DNA of 64,000 bases. It comes from Pseudomonas sp. AOB-7. GTDB lineage: Bacteria > Pseudomonadota > Gammaproteobacteria > Pseudomonadales > Pseudomonadaceae. The DNA is taken from positions 806,001-870,000 of the forward strand of contig NZ_RFFK01000001.1 of assembly GCF_003696305.1 (NCBI RefSeq), given 5' to 3'. Shown one piece after another: positions 26,750 through 37,746 of this stretch (positions are counted from its first letter, which is position 1; each line of letters starts with the position of its first letter). The notes beneath the pieces are model-generated. The model ran no database searches and was not told the DNA's origin. It saw only the letters and a program-made list of their open reading frames with translations. The position numbers and the translations under genes are program-made.

Positions 26750-27124
26750 ATGTCGCTGATCAATGAATACCGCGCCACCGAAGAAGCCATCAAGGAGCTG
26801 CAAGAGCGCCTGAAGAACCTGTCGCAAGACGACAAGCTGAAAAAGGAACTGGAATTCGAAGGCAAGTTGCGCACCCTGATGGGCGAATATCAGAAGTCCC
26901 TGCGCGACATCATTGCCCTGCTCGACCCGGAAGCCAAGGTCGGCAAGGCCCCGCGTGCCGGCAAGCCCGTTGCCACCAAGCGCGCGCGCAAGGTCAAGCA
27001 GTACAAGAACCCGCACAGCGGCGAAGTGATCGAAACCAAAGGCGGCAACCACAAGACCCTGAAAGAGTGGAAAGCCAAGTGGGGCGCCGACGTCGTCGAA
27101 GGTTGGGCCACCCTGCTCGGCTAA
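26750..27124 (+). CDS. mvaT: H-NS-like xenogeneic silencer MvaT
   Basis: A 124-residue nucleoid protein, exactly the usual MvaT length. The N-terminal coiled coil (MSLINEYRATEEAIKELQER) mediates oligomerisation. A basic linker (GKPVATKRARKVKQYKNP) precedes the DNA-binding end GGNHKTLKEWKAKWG, with the Gly-Asn that enters the minor groove. It silences AT-rich, often foreign, DNA. The upstream region (26586-26749) is AT-rich, with a TGTTATAAG extended -10-like element near 26687 and a dyad CCGTGGT/ACCACGG at 26624-26655, possibly for autoregulation. A strong terminator follows the gene. Confidence 0.95.
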   Translation: MSLINEYRATEEAIKELQERLKNLSQDDKLKKELEFEGKLRTLMGEYQKSLRDIIALLDPEAKVGKAPRAGKPVATKRARKVKQYKNPHSGEVIETKGGNHKTLKEWKAKWGADVVEGWATLLG

Positions 27125-27141
27125 GCCTCGCGCAATACCCG

Positions 27142-27169
27142 AAAACGCCAGCCCTGCTGGCGTTTTTTA
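27142..27169 (+). terminator. Rho-independent terminator of mvaT
   Basis: Stem AAAACGCCAG and CTGGCGTTTT with a 5-nt loop, followed by TTTAT. Lies 18 nt after the mvaT stop. Confidence 0.9.
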
Positions 27170-27383
27170 TTGCCGTTATTTTGCCGCGGGATGACCGGCG
27201 CAATTGTTGCCGGCAACTCGTCTGGCGCCCCGCAAGTTTGCCGTGCGGGCCACGGCCAACGCCCAGCCGGCAATTGCCACAGGGCAACTCGCCAGCGCGC
27301 CCGGACAAACAAGCGCCGGCCGCCGCCACCCCGCTCGATATGCCCGTGCACAATTGGGCTATGCCCCGTTGCCGGCGCCGCGG

Positions 27384-28817
27384 CTAATTTATCCCGTAGC
27401 GCGCCTGCACATCCTCCGCATACGCCTGCCATTGCTGCAGAAGTTGCACTTGGCTCGGCGTGCAGTTACCGCGCAATTCATCCAGCGCCTGACGAAACTG
27501 CCCCAGGGTATTGGGTGCGCCGAACTCGGCGGCATTCAGACGCTGGCGGCAGAACTCCTGCCAGCGTTGCCGCTCGGCCGGCGACAGGCTGTCCGGAAAG
27601 TTGCGTGCGCGATAGCGGAACAGCAACTCCGGCAGACGCGCGTCGTCGAACGGCCAGTCCTGGTTGGCCAGCGCCTCGGGCTCGGCACGGCGCACCTGCT
27701 CGCACAGGCGGCGGTCGCGGTCGCCGATAAAACCCTCGTACAGCTGCTGCTCGGGGTCGCCGCTGGCGGCGAAGGCCTCCTCGCGATAGATGGTCGCCAG
27801 CTTGTCCTGCCACAGCGCCTGCGCCGCCTGCAGCGCCTCGGCGTGGCGCTGGCACTGCGCCCAGTCCAGCTGCAGGCGCTGACGATCCTGCTCGCGCAGC
27901 ACCGACAGCGGCGCCACCACCGGGCAGCGGTTGATATGCAGCAGCTTCAGCGGCACCGGCGCCTCGCCCTCGGCCAGCTCCTCACGCCGGGTGTACAGGC
28001 GGCTGCGCAGGGTCTCGGCATCCAGCTCCAGCAACGGCGCCGGGTCGGCCTGCAGGTCGCAGACGATCAGCGCGTTGCGGTTACGCGGGTGCCAGGCCAG
28101 CGGCAGCACCGGCGCCAGGTAATGACGCGCCGCGGAGAAACGCCCGGACACATGCAGCAGCGGCTGCAGCAGGCGGATCTGATCCAGCACCCGCTGCTTG
28201 CTGCGCAATTGATAGAGGAAGTCGTACAGCCGCGGCTGCCGCTCGCGCAGCAGGCGCGCCAGGCCGATGGTGGCGCGCACGTCGGACAGCGCGTCGTGGG
28301 CCTGGCCATGGTCGATGCCGTTGGCCTGGGTCAGGCGTTCCAGCTTGAGGGTCACGCGGCCGTCTTCCTCCGGCCACTCGATGCCCTCCGGGCGTAGGGC
28401 GTAGGCGGTGCGCACCAGGTCGATCAGGTCCCAGCGGCTGTTGCCGCCCTGCCATTCGCGGGCGTAGGGATCGAAGAAGTTGCGATAGAGGCTGTAACGG
28501 GTGACCTCGTCGTCGAAGCGCAGGCTGTTGTAGCCGGCGCCGCAGGTGCCCGGCGCGGACAGCGCGGCATGCACCCGGGTGACGAACTCGCCCTCGTCCA
28601 GCCCCAGTTGCTGCAGGCGCTGCGGGTCGATGCCGGTGACCAGGCAGGCGGCCGGGTGCGGCAGGATGTCGTCGCTGGGCCGACAGTAGAGGTTCAACGG
28701 CTCGTCGATCTCGTTGAGCGCCTCGTCGGTGCGGATACCGGCCACCTGCAGCGGACGGTCGCAGCGCGGATTGATGCCGGTGGTCTCGTAGTCGTACCAG
28801 AAGATGCTGGAAGTCAC
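27384..28817 (-). CDS. sbcB: Exodeoxyribonuclease I
   Basis: A 477-residue 3'-5' single-strand DNA exonuclease used in recombination and mismatch repair. The DEDDh residues are visible: Asp and Glu in FWYDYETTG near the N-terminus, Asp in YNSLRFDDEVTRYSLYRNFF, and His/Asp in HGQAHDALSDVRATIGLA. The SH3-like and C-terminal helical domains follow (AWHPRNRNALIVCDL; DFPDSLSP-like part reads NFPDSLSPAERQRW). The start is GTG at 28817 (MTSSIFWYDYE) with GGGGAT upstream. Lies convergent with mvaT, with about 215 bp of unremarkable sequence after the mvaT terminator. Confidence 0.93.
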   Translation of the reverse strand: MTSSIFWYDYETTGINPRCDRPLQVAGIRTDEALNEIDEPLNLYCRPSDDILPHPAACLVTGIDPQRLQQLGLDEGEFVTRVHAALSAPGTCGAGYNSLRFDDEVTRYSLYRNFFDPYAREWQGGNSRWDLIDLVRTAYALRPEGIEWPEEDGRVTLKLERLTQANGIDHGQAHDALSDVRATIGLARLLRERQPRLYDFLYQLRSKQRVLDQIRLLQPLLHVSGRFSAARHYLAPVLPLAWHPRNRNALIVCDLQADPAPLLELDAETLRSRLYTRREELAEGEAPVPLKLLHINRCPVVAPLSVLREQDRQRLQLDWAQCQRHAEALQAAQALWQDKLATIYREEAFAASGDPEQQLYEGFIGDRDRRLCEQVRRAEPEALANQDWPFDDARLPELLFRYRARNFPDSLSPAERQRWQEFCRQRLNAAEFGAPNTLGQFRQALDELRGNCTPSQVQLLQQWQAYAEDVQARYGIN

Positions 28818-28997
28818 GCGCGTATCCCCAGTGCACAGTGGCCAGGCAGTCTATCATTCATGCTCAGGCGCGCCGCCGCCGGCAAAGCATGAACCAGCGC
28901 ACAGCCGCTGCATGCCCGCCCAGGCGCCGCTTGTAGGCCAAATGCCAGTACCCCTAGCATGTGCCACCTCTCCCACTCTACGTACAAGGACGCCGCC

Positions 28998-29756
28998 ATG
29001 AGTGACGCTACCACCCCCAATCCCTATGCCGCCCCCGTCAGCGACCTGCAGCAGCCGCTCGGCGACCAGGCGCCGAGCATCGAAGAAGCGCTGGCCCGCG
29101 GCTACGACTTCAGCATCGGCGCACTGATCGGCGAGGCCTGGGCCAAGGTCAAAGGCACCAAGGGCATCATCATCGGCGGTTTCCTGGTGTTCTACCTGGT
29201 GCTGCTGGCCGCCACCTTCATCCTCGGCGGCATAGTCGGCGTGTTCGGCGCCCTCAGCGACAACCTGGTCGCGGTGGTGGTCGGCGAGGTGCTGGTGTCG
29301 CTGCTGGCCTCCGCCCTGGCCTATCCCTTCATGGCCGGGATCAACATGGTCGGCATCCGCCGCGCCGCCGACCAGCCGATCAGCTTCAACGAAATCTTCA
29401 GCCACTTCGGCCGCACCGTGCCGCTGATCATCACCGCCATGGTGATGATGCTGCTGATCTACCTCGGCATGCTCCTGCTGCTGCTCCCCGGCATCTACCT
29501 GGCGGTGGCCTATCTGCTGGCGATTCCGCTGGTGGTCGAGCGCGGCCTGTCGCCCTGGCAGGCGCTGGAGGCCTCGCGCAAGGCCATCAGCCAGCACTGG
29601 TTCAAGGTCTTCGGCCTGTTCCTGCTGCTCGGCGTGATCGTGATCCTCAGCGCCATCCCGCTGGGTATCGGCCTGGTCTGGAGCATCCCGCTGATGGTCG
29701 TGGCCATGGGCGTGCTCTACCGCACCATCTTCGGCGTGCTGCCCGCCGCCCAGTAA
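28998..29756 (+). CDS. Integral membrane protein of unknown function
   Basis: A 252-residue protein with a polar Pro-rich N-terminus (MSDATTPNPYAAPVSDLQQP) and about five to six membrane helices (for example GIIIGGFLVFYLVLLAATF and LIYLGMLLLLLPGIYLAVAY). VVERGLSPWQALEASRKAIS is the kind of amphipathic motif seen in YciC/BPSS1780-like membrane proteins. AAGGA lies 8 nt before the ATG at 28998. It precedes the RDD-MoxR operon by 87 bp, with a hairpin between, so it may be a separate unit. Function unknown. Confidence 0.75.
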   Translation: MSDATTPNPYAAPVSDLQQPLGDQAPSIEEALARGYDFSIGALIGEAWAKVKGTKGIIIGGFLVFYLVLLAATFILGGIVGVFGALSDNLVAVVVGEVLVSLLASALAYPFMAGINMVGIRRAADQPISFNEIFSHFGRTVPLIITAMVMMLLIYLGMLLLLLPGIYLAVAYLLAIPLVVERGLSPWQALEASRKAISQHWFKVFGLFLLLGVIVILSAIPLGIGLVWSIPLMVVAMGVLYRTIFGVLPAAQ

Positions 29757-29765
29757 GCCGTTATG

Positions 29766-29787
29766 CCGGGCCGAGCCATCGGCCCGG
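29766..29787. terminator. Hairpin after the membrane-protein gene
   Basis: Stem CCGGGCCGA and TCGGCCCGG with a 4-nt loop, no clear U-tract. Could attenuate read-through into the RDD-MoxR operon. Confidence 0.45.
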
Positions 29788-29843
29788 TTGCGTTCGTGTC
29801 CCGCTGCTCGCTAGCATCGGGCTTTCCCTGATGCAGTCCGCCG

Positions 29844-30569
29844 ATGCCCTCACGCTCAAGCGCCAGCCTCCCGCAGCAACAGCCGCCCCTGGACACCCGC
29901 TACCAGGTGGAGACGCCGGAGGGCATCGACTTGCAATTGCGCCCCGCCGGCCTGGTGCCGCGCGCCCTGGCGTTCGCCATCGACCTGGCGATCCGCGGGC
30001 TGATCCTGGCGGTGATGTTCATCGTCCTCGGCCTGCTCGGTCAGGTCGGCATGGGCCTGGGCACCATCCTGCTGTTTCTCGTCACCTGGTGGTACATGGT
30101 GCTGTTCGAGGTGCTCAACCAGGGCCGTTCGCCCGGCAAGCAGCTGCTCGGCCTGCGCGTGGTGCACGACGACGGCACGCCCATCGGCTGGGCCGCCTCG
30201 CTGACGCGCAACCTGCTGCGCTTCGTCGACATCCTGCCGTTCGGCTACAGCCTGGGCATTCTCAGCTGCCTCAACCATCCGGCGTTCAAGCGCCTCGGCG
30301 ATATCGCCGCCGGCACCCTGGTGGTCTACCGCGACGCCGCGCCGGCGCGCCCGCAGCTGCCGGAGGCCGACCCCCTGCCGACGCCCTTCCCGCTCAGCCT
30401 GGCCGAGCAACGCGCGCTGCTCGGCTTCGCCGAACGCGGCGCCCAGCTGTCGGCCGCGCGCCGCGCCGAGCTGGCCGCCCTGCTCGCCGAACCGCTGCAG
30501 GTGCCGGCGGAGCACGCCGAGGCGCGCCTGAACGGCATCGCCCGCGGCCTGCTGGGGAGCGCGCCATGA
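29844..30569 (+). CDS. RDD-family membrane protein
   Basis: A 241-residue protein. The RDD domain has the name-giving residues: PRALAFAIDLAIRGLIL (Arg and Asp), two to three helices, then GRSPGKQLLGLRVVHDDGTP. A soluble Ala-rich tail of about 80 residues follows. RDD proteins are poorly understood membrane proteins, some linked to ion transport. First gene of a six-gene unit; its stop overlaps the next start by 4 nt (ATGA). The ATG at 29844 has only a weak ribosome-binding site. Confidence 0.85.
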   Translation: MPSRSSASLPQQQPPLDTRYQVETPEGIDLQLRPAGLVPRALAFAIDLAIRGLILAVMFIVLGLLGQVGMGLGTILLFLVTWWYMVLFEVLNQGRSPGKQLLGLRVVHDDGTPIGWAASLTRNLLRFVDILPFGYSLGILSCLNHPAFKRLGDIAAGTLVVYRDAAPARPQLPEADPLPTPFPLSLAEQRALLGFAERGAQLSAARRAELAALLAEPLQVPAEHAEARLNGIARGLLGSAP

Positions 30570-31546
30570 AGCAGAGCCTGTTCGAAAGCCGCCACCAGGC
30601 CGACTGGGACGCCTTCGCCGCGCAGCTCGACGCCCTCGAGCGAGGCAAGGCCGAGGCGCAGGCCGGCAGCCGCTTCGCCGCCGACTATCGCCGGCTCTGC
30701 CAGCACCTGGCCCTGGCCGAGGCGCGCGGCTACAGCAGCCACCTGATCGAGCAGCTGCAGCAGCTGGCGATGCGCGGCCACCAGCAGTTCTACCGCCACC
30801 GCAGCCACCTCGGCGCCCAGCTGGTGCGCTTCCTGTTCGGCGGCTTCCCCCGCCTGGTGCGCGCCGAATGGCGCAGCGTGTGCGTCGCCAGCTTGCTGTT
30901 CTTCGGCAGCCTGGCGTTGATGGGCGGCCTGACCTACCTCTACCCGGAGCTGATCTACAGCCTGGTCAGCCCCGAGCAGGTCGGCGAGATGGAGAAAATG
31001 TACGACCCCGACGCGCGGCGCCTCGGCCGCTTCGGCGAGCGCGACGCCGGCGACGACTGGGTGATGTTCGGCTTCTACATCATGAACAACATCGGCATCG
31101 CCTTTCAGACCTTCGCCAGCGGCCTGCTGCTGGGCCTGGGCAGCCTGTTCTTCCTGTTGTTCAACGGTCTGATGATCGGCGCGGTGGCCGGCCACCTGAC
31201 CCGCATCGGCTACAGCGAGACCTTCTGGTCCTTCGTCGTCGGCCACGGTGCCTTCGAGCTGACCGCCATCGCCCTGGCCGGCGCCGCCGGCTTCAAGCTC
31301 GGCTGGGCGCTGCTCGCCCCCGGCCGCCTGCCGCGCGGCGAGGCGCTGCGCCTGGCCGCGGGCACCGCGGTGCAGCTGGTCGCCGGGGTGATCCTGTTCC
31401 TCCTGCTGGCGGCCTTTATCGAGGCCTTCTGGTCGTCCACCACCTTCGCCAGCCCGACCATCAAGTACGCGGTCGGCGCCGGGCTGTGGGCGCTGGTGCT
31501 GGGCTACCTGCTGCTGGCCGGACGGAGGCAGCATGCGCCTGACTGA
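30566..31546 (+). CDS. SpoIIM-like (stage II sporulation protein M family) membrane protein
   Basis: A 326-residue membrane protein. A soluble helical N-terminus (MKQSLFESRHQADWDAFAAQ) is followed by about five to six helices with FIM-type motifs: FGFYIMNNIGIAFQTFASGL and VVGHGAFELTAIALAGAAGF. The HGxFELxAI motif is the hallmark of the SpoIIM family, here in a non-sporulating organism. GGGGAG lies upstream of the ATG. It overlaps the RDD gene by 4 nt and the next gene by 14 nt. In Bacillus SpoIIM is part of an engulfment/peptidoglycan remodelling complex; the role here is unknown. Confidence 0.88.
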   Translation: MKQSLFESRHQADWDAFAAQLDALERGKAEAQAGSRFAADYRRLCQHLALAEARGYSSHLIEQLQQLAMRGHQQFYRHRSHLGAQLVRFLFGGFPRLVRAEWRSVCVASLLFFGSLALMGGLTYLYPELIYSLVSPEQVGEMEKMYDPDARRLGRFGERDAGDDWVMFGFYIMNNIGIAFQTFASGLLLGLGSLFFLLFNGLMIGAVAGHLTRIGYSETFWSFVVGHGAFELTAIALAGAAGFKLGWALLAPGRLPRGEALRLAAGTAVQLVAGVILFLLLAAFIEAFWSSTTFASPTIKYAVGAGLWALVLGYLLLAGRRQHAPD

Positions 31547-33110
31547 AGCCAGCGTCGCCATCCGCCCGCGCACCGCCTGGGAAGCCATCGACCTCGGCGT
31601 GCTACTCGCCCGCCGCCACGCCGGCCTGCTGATGGCCAGCTGGGCGCTGCTCACCCTGCCGCTGTTCGCCCTGCTCTGCGCGCTGCTCTGGCAGTACCCG
31701 GGCTGGGCGATCTTCCTGTTTTGGTGGCTCAAGCCGGCGTACGAGCGGCTGCCGTTGTACATCCTGTCGCAGGCGCTGTTCGGCAACGTGCCGACGCTGA
31801 AGCAGGCCCTGCGCGCCCTGCCGCGGCTGCTCGGGCCGCAGTTGCTAGCCAGCCTGACCTGGCGCCGGCTGAGCCCGACGCGCAGCTTCGACCTGCCGGT
31901 GCTGCAGCTCGAAGGTCTGGCCGGCCAGGCGCGCAGCCAGCGCCTGATCGTCCTCGGCCAGCGCGACGGCGCCGCCGCCACCTGGCTGACCCTGGTCGGC
32001 ATGCACCTGGAAATCGCCCTGTGGATGGGCCTGGCCGCGCTGTTCTACCTGATGCTGCCGCAGCAGATCGAACTGAACTGGAGCTGGGAAACCCTGATCG
32101 CCGCCAGCAGCGGCCAGTGGCTGTGGCTGGAGCACCTGTCCAACCTGCTCTACGTGCTGCTGCTGATTGTCTGGGAGCCGGTCTATGTCGCCTGCGGCTT
32201 CAGCCTCTACCTCAACCGGCGCACCGCCCTGGAGGCCTGGGACATCGAGCTGAGCTTCCGGCGCCTGCGCCAGCGCCTGACCGGCAGCGCCTACGCCCTG
32301 CTGCTCGGCTGCGCCCTGCTGCTGAGCCAGCTGCCCGGCGCCGCCTGGGCCGACTCGGCGCCGACGGCCAGCGCGCCGTTCGACCCGCAGGGCCCGGATG
32401 CGCCGCGCCTGCTGCAGCAGCCGCTGACCAGCCAGGCGGCGCGCGCCGGCATCGAGGCGCTGCTCGACGAGCCGCCGTTCGAGCACCGCGAAACCGTCAC
32501 CCGCTGGCGCTTCGGCGAGGAAAAACCGGCGCAGGAGGCCGATCCCGAGGACCTGGAAGCCCTGCTGGAGATGCTCAAGAACCTGCTCAAGCTCGGCGAA
32601 TGGTGGAAGAGCCTGGATATAGTCGCGCAGGTCTTCGAGGCGCTGCTGTGGGCCGCCCTGGTCGCCCTGCTGGTATTCGTCCTGTGGCGCTACCGCGAGT
32701 GGCTGCAGACCTTCGGCGAGCACCTCGGCCTGCCGAGTCGGCGCCGGCTGCAGCCGCCGGATCAGCTGTTCGGCCTGGAGCTGGCGCCGGAGAGCCTGCC
32801 CGAGGACGTCGCCAGCGCGGCCGAACGGCTCTGGGCCGAGCAGCCGCGCGCCGCCCTCGGCCTGCTCTATCGTGCCCTGCTCAGCCGCCTGCTGCACGAA
32901 CACCGGCTGCCGCTGAAACAGGCGCACACCGAGGGCGAGGTGCTGCAACTGGTCGAGACCCTGCACCAGCAGGAGCTGTCCGCCTACAGCCGCCAGCTCA
33001 CCGGCCACTGGCAGGCCCTGGCCTACGGTCACCGCCTGCCGCCCGAGGCGCTGCGCCAGGGCCTGTGCCAGGGCTGGCGCGAGCTGTTCGGCCAGGAGCG
33101 CCCGGCATGA
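31533..33110 (+). CDS. DUF4129 domain membrane protein
   Basis: A 525-residue protein with membrane helices in the first half (LLMASWALLTLPLFALLCAL; WMGLAALFYLMLPQQ; LYVLLLIVWEPVYVA), a central helix with a possible internal signal-like segment (ALLLSQLPGAAWA), a further helix (LLWAALVALLVFVLWRY) and a cytoplasmic DUF4129 domain (AAERLWAEQPRAALGLLYRA, with HRLPLKQAHTEGEVL near the end). DUF4129 usually occurs beside MoxR/DUF58 or fused to transglutaminases. The start overlaps the SpoIIM gene by 14 nt and its stop overlaps the DUF4350 start by 4 nt. Confidence 0.82.
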   Translation: MRLTEASVAIRPRTAWEAIDLGVLLARRHAGLLMASWALLTLPLFALLCALLWQYPGWAIFLFWWLKPAYERLPLYILSQALFGNVPTLKQALRALPRLLGPQLLASLTWRRLSPTRSFDLPVLQLEGLAGQARSQRLIVLGQRDGAAATWLTLVGMHLEIALWMGLAALFYLMLPQQIELNWSWETLIAASSGQWLWLEHLSNLLYVLLLIVWEPVYVACGFSLYLNRRTALEAWDIELSFRRLRQRLTGSAYALLLGCALLLSQLPGAAWADSAPTASAPFDPQGPDAPRLLQQPLTSQAARAGIEALLDEPPFEHRETVTRWRFGEEKPAQEADPEDLEALLEMLKNLLKLGEWWKSLDIVAQVFEALLWAALVALLVFVLWRYREWLQTFGEHLGLPSRRRLQPPDQLFGLELAPESLPEDVASAAERLWAEQPRAALGLLYRALLSRLLHEHRLPLKQAHTEGEVLQLVETLHQQELSAYSRQLTGHWQALAYGHRLPPEALRQGLCQGWRELFGQERPA

Positions 33111-34284
33111 CGCGGCGCGCCGGCTTCATCCTGAGCATGGCCCTGCTGCTGTGTCTGGGCCTGCTCGCCAGCTACCTGCTGGGCAAGCTCGAAGCCTACG
33201 AAGACGAAGTCGAGCACGGCCCGGCCCCCGAGGTCGCCAGCAGCCCCTATCTCGCCGCCGAACACTTCCTGCGCCGGCAGGGCATCGCCGCGCGCCGCGC
33301 CGACGGCCTGGAAGTGCTCGCCGGCCTGCCCAGCCAGGGCCAGACCCTGATGCTGCTGGCCGATCGCGGCAACATGACCCCGCGCCAAGTCGAGCGCCTG
33401 CTGCAGTGGACGGCGGGCGGTGGCCATCTGCTGTTCGTCGCCGAACGCCTGTGGGACGAGGAGGAAGGCAAGAGCGGCGACCTGCTGCTCGACCTGCTCG
33501 GCATCCAGCAGTACATGAGCGAGGAGCTGGACGAAGAGGAAGCGGCCGCGGACGACGAGGAGACTGGCGACGGCGAGCCCTATCCGCAGCTGACCAAGCT
33601 CTACCTGGAAAACGAGCAGGCGCCGGCCTATATCGCCTTCGACACCGCCTTCCACCTCTATGACGCGCAGAATCGCGCCCACGCCTGGGCCAACAGCGAT
33701 GCCGCCACCCACCTGCTGCAGCTGTATCACGGCGACGGCCTGATCACCGTGCTCAGCGATCCGTGGATCTGGCAGAACCGCAACATCGACCAGTACGACC
33801 ACGCCTGGCTGCTCTGGTACCTCGGCCAGGACAGCGCGGTGACCCTGCTCTACCGCGCCGAGCGCGACGACCTGGCCCGCCTACTGCTGCGCCACTTCCC
33901 GCTGGCGCTGGTGCTGCTGGCGCTGCTGCTCGGTGCCGCGCTGTGGCACCTCGGCATGCGCCACGGCCCGCTGCTCGCCCCCGCCAGCCGCGCCCGCCGC
34001 CAGCTGGAGGAGCACCTGCGCGCCAGCGCCGACTTTCTCCTCCGCCGCAGCGGCCAGCAGGCCCTGCTGCAGGGCCTGCAACAGGACATCAAGCGCCGCG
34101 CGCGGCGCCGTCATCCCGGCTTCGACAAACTCGGCGTGGCCGAACAGTGGCAGGTGCTCGGTCGCCTGACCCGTCTGCCGGCCAGGGACATCAGCCAGGC
34201 CATGCGCCCGCTGCCGCCGCAACGCCTCTCCGCCAGCGACTTCACCCGCCAGGTCGCCCACCTGCAAAGCCTCAGGAATGCCCT

Positions 34285-34288
<4 letters not shown>
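33107..34288 (+). CDS. DUF4350 domain protein
   Basis: A 393-residue protein with an N-terminal membrane helix (FILSMALLLCLGLLASYLL), a periplasmic domain of DUF4350 type (SSPYLAAEHFLRRQGIAAR, LMLLADRGNMTPRQVERLLQ, LITVLSDPWIWQN), a second helix (FPLALVLLALLLGAALWHLG) and a basic cytoplasmic tail. The periplasmic part has an acidic insertion (MSEELDEEEAAADDEETGD). CAGGAG precedes the ATG, which overlaps the upstream stop (ATGA). Function unknown; it is a regular partner of MoxR clusters. Confidence 0.82.
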
Positions 34289-35321
<1,033 letters not shown>

Positions 35322-35325
<4 letters not shown>

Positions 35326-36653
35326 AACCCTCGCGCCTGCTCCTCGGGCTGCTCGGCGGCCTGTTCGCCGTCGCCGTACTGCTCGGCACCCTGCCCCTGC
35401 TCGGCGTGCGCCTGGCCGCCAGCCTGATGCCGCTGGCCTGGGGCCTGCTGCTGGCCCTGCTGCTGGTCGCCGCGGTCGATGCGCTGTGGCTGCGTCGCCT
35501 GCCCTCGCCGCGCCTCGAACGCGCGCTGCCGGGCAACCTGCCGCTGGGGCGCTGGAGCGAGGTGCAACTGACCGCCCACCACGATTACGCCCAGGGCCTG
35601 GAGATCGAGGCGTTCGACCATGTGCCGGCGGGCATGGCCTTCGAACACCTACCGCAGCGCATCGCCCTGCGCCCCGGCCAGCAGACGCGTTTCGCCTACC
35701 GCCTCAAGCCGCTGGTACGCGGACACTTCCACTTCCGGCACTGCGAGCTGACGCTGCCCAGCCCACTACGCCTGTGGCAGGCCAGGCGCCTGCTGGCGTT
35801 GCCCGGCGAGAGCCGCGTCTACCCCGACTTCGCCCGCCTTTACGGCGCTCAGCTGAAGGCGGTGGACGACTGGCTCAGTCAGCTCGGCGTGCGCCAGCGC
35901 CCGCGTCGCGGCCTCGGCCTGGAGTTCCACCAGCTGCGCGAATTCCGCGACGGCGACAGCCTGCGCCAGATCGACTGGAAGGCCACCGCGCGCAAGCGCA
36001 CCCCCATCGCCCGCGAATACCAGGACGAGCGCGACCAGCAGATCGTCTTCCTGCTCGACTGCGGACGGCGCATGCGCAGCCAGGACGACGAGCTGTCACA
36101 CTTCGACCACGCCCTCAACGCCTGCCTGCTGCTCAGCTACGTGGCGCTGCGCCAGGGCGACGCGGTGGGCCTGGCCACCTTCGCCGGCGACCAGCCGCGC
36201 TACCTGGCGCCGGTCAAGGGCCCGGCCCAGCTCAACGTGCTGCTCAATGCCGTCTACGACCTGCACGCCAGCCAGCAGCCGGCCGATTTCGCCGCTGCCG
36301 CCGACGCCCTGCTCGCCCGCCAGCGCCGCCGCGCCCTGGTGGTGCTGGTGACCAACCTGCGCGACGAGGACGACCAGGAGTTGCTCGCCGCGGTCAAGCG
36401 CCTGTCGCGCCAGCACCGCGTGCTGATCGCCAGCCTGCGCGAGGAAGTGCTCGATCGCCTGCGCCAGGAGCCGGTGCAGCAGTTCGAGCAGGCCCTGGCC
36501 TACTGCGGCACCCTGGATTACCTCAACGCCCGCGCCGACCTGCACGAACGCCTGGCCGCCCACGACGTGCCGGTGCTCGACGCCCGCCCCGGCGAGCTGG
36601 GCCCCGAGTTGGTCAGCAACTACCTGGCCTGGAAGAAAGCCGGCGCGCTATAG
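35322..36653 (+). CDS. DUF58 domain protein
   Basis: A 443-residue protein with two N-terminal membrane helices (LLLGLLGGLFAVAVLLGTLP; LMPLALGLLLAL-like stretch reads LMPLAWGLLLALLLVAAVD), a beta-rich part and the DUF58 core FHQLREFRDGDSLRQIDWKA followed by a VWA-like fold with IVFLLDCGRRMRSQDDE (degenerate MIDAS). DUF58 proteins pair with MoxR ATPases and may be their substrates or adaptors. Start overlaps the moxR stop by 4 nt. It is the last gene of the unit; 274 bp follow before sodB. Confidence 0.88.
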
Positions 36654-36776
36654 GGGGGCATGGCGAAGCCTTGTCCTCCAGGCGAACCCCGGGTACCACT
36701 ACGCTCGACCCAGGCCAAGCGCTGGCAGAAGCGCGGCACAGGGCCCTGGCACCGGCTTTTCCACACAGTTGCTGCG

Positions 36777-36805
36777 TGGTTATGCCCGGGGGGCGGTGCT
36801 ATGAT
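36777..36805 (+). promoter_or_regulatory. Possible sodB promoter
   Basis: TGGTTA (36777-36782), 17 bp, TATGAT (36800-36805), 122 nt before the sodB ATG. The -35 is a moderate match, the -10 good. The rest of the 274-bp gap shows no gene. Confidence 0.4.
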
Positions 36806-36927
36806 CCCCGGTCTGCGGCGCAAGGAGTGGAAATTCCCGCCGCTTGCAGGCCACCCGTGCCTGCTGTTCCGGCCGCCCGTGATCGGCCCATGCGCATACC
36901 GCACACGACCTGAGTAGGAGATAGACC

Positions 36928-37509
<582 letters not shown>

Positions 37510-37524
37510 GTTCAAGCCCCGTAA

Positions 37525-37554
37525 CGAAAAACCCGGCCTCGGCCGGGTTTTTCG
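37525..37554 (+). terminator. Rho-independent terminator of sodB
   Basis: Stem CGAAAAACCCGGCC and GGCCGGGTTTTTCG with a 2-nt loop and an internal run of five U. Works in both directions by symmetry. Confidence 0.9.
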
Positions 37555-37746
37555 TTTTCGCCGCGGCGAACGGCGCTCAAGTCCGCAGCCGGCGCACCGA
37601 CACAGTGCTAGACGCCTGCTGCACCGGCAGGCTGCGCGCCGTCGAGAAAAAACTGCTGGCCCGCATGATGGCCCTTTGACGGCCAGGGCGAGATTGCCAA
37701 TACTCTGATCCGACTGACGCTGGGCGCACAGAACAAGGAATCGCCT

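Noticed and set aside
27172..27383. A possible small RNA or gene between mvaT and sbcB
   Set aside because: No promoter, terminator or convincing reading frame was visible beyond the mvaT terminator.
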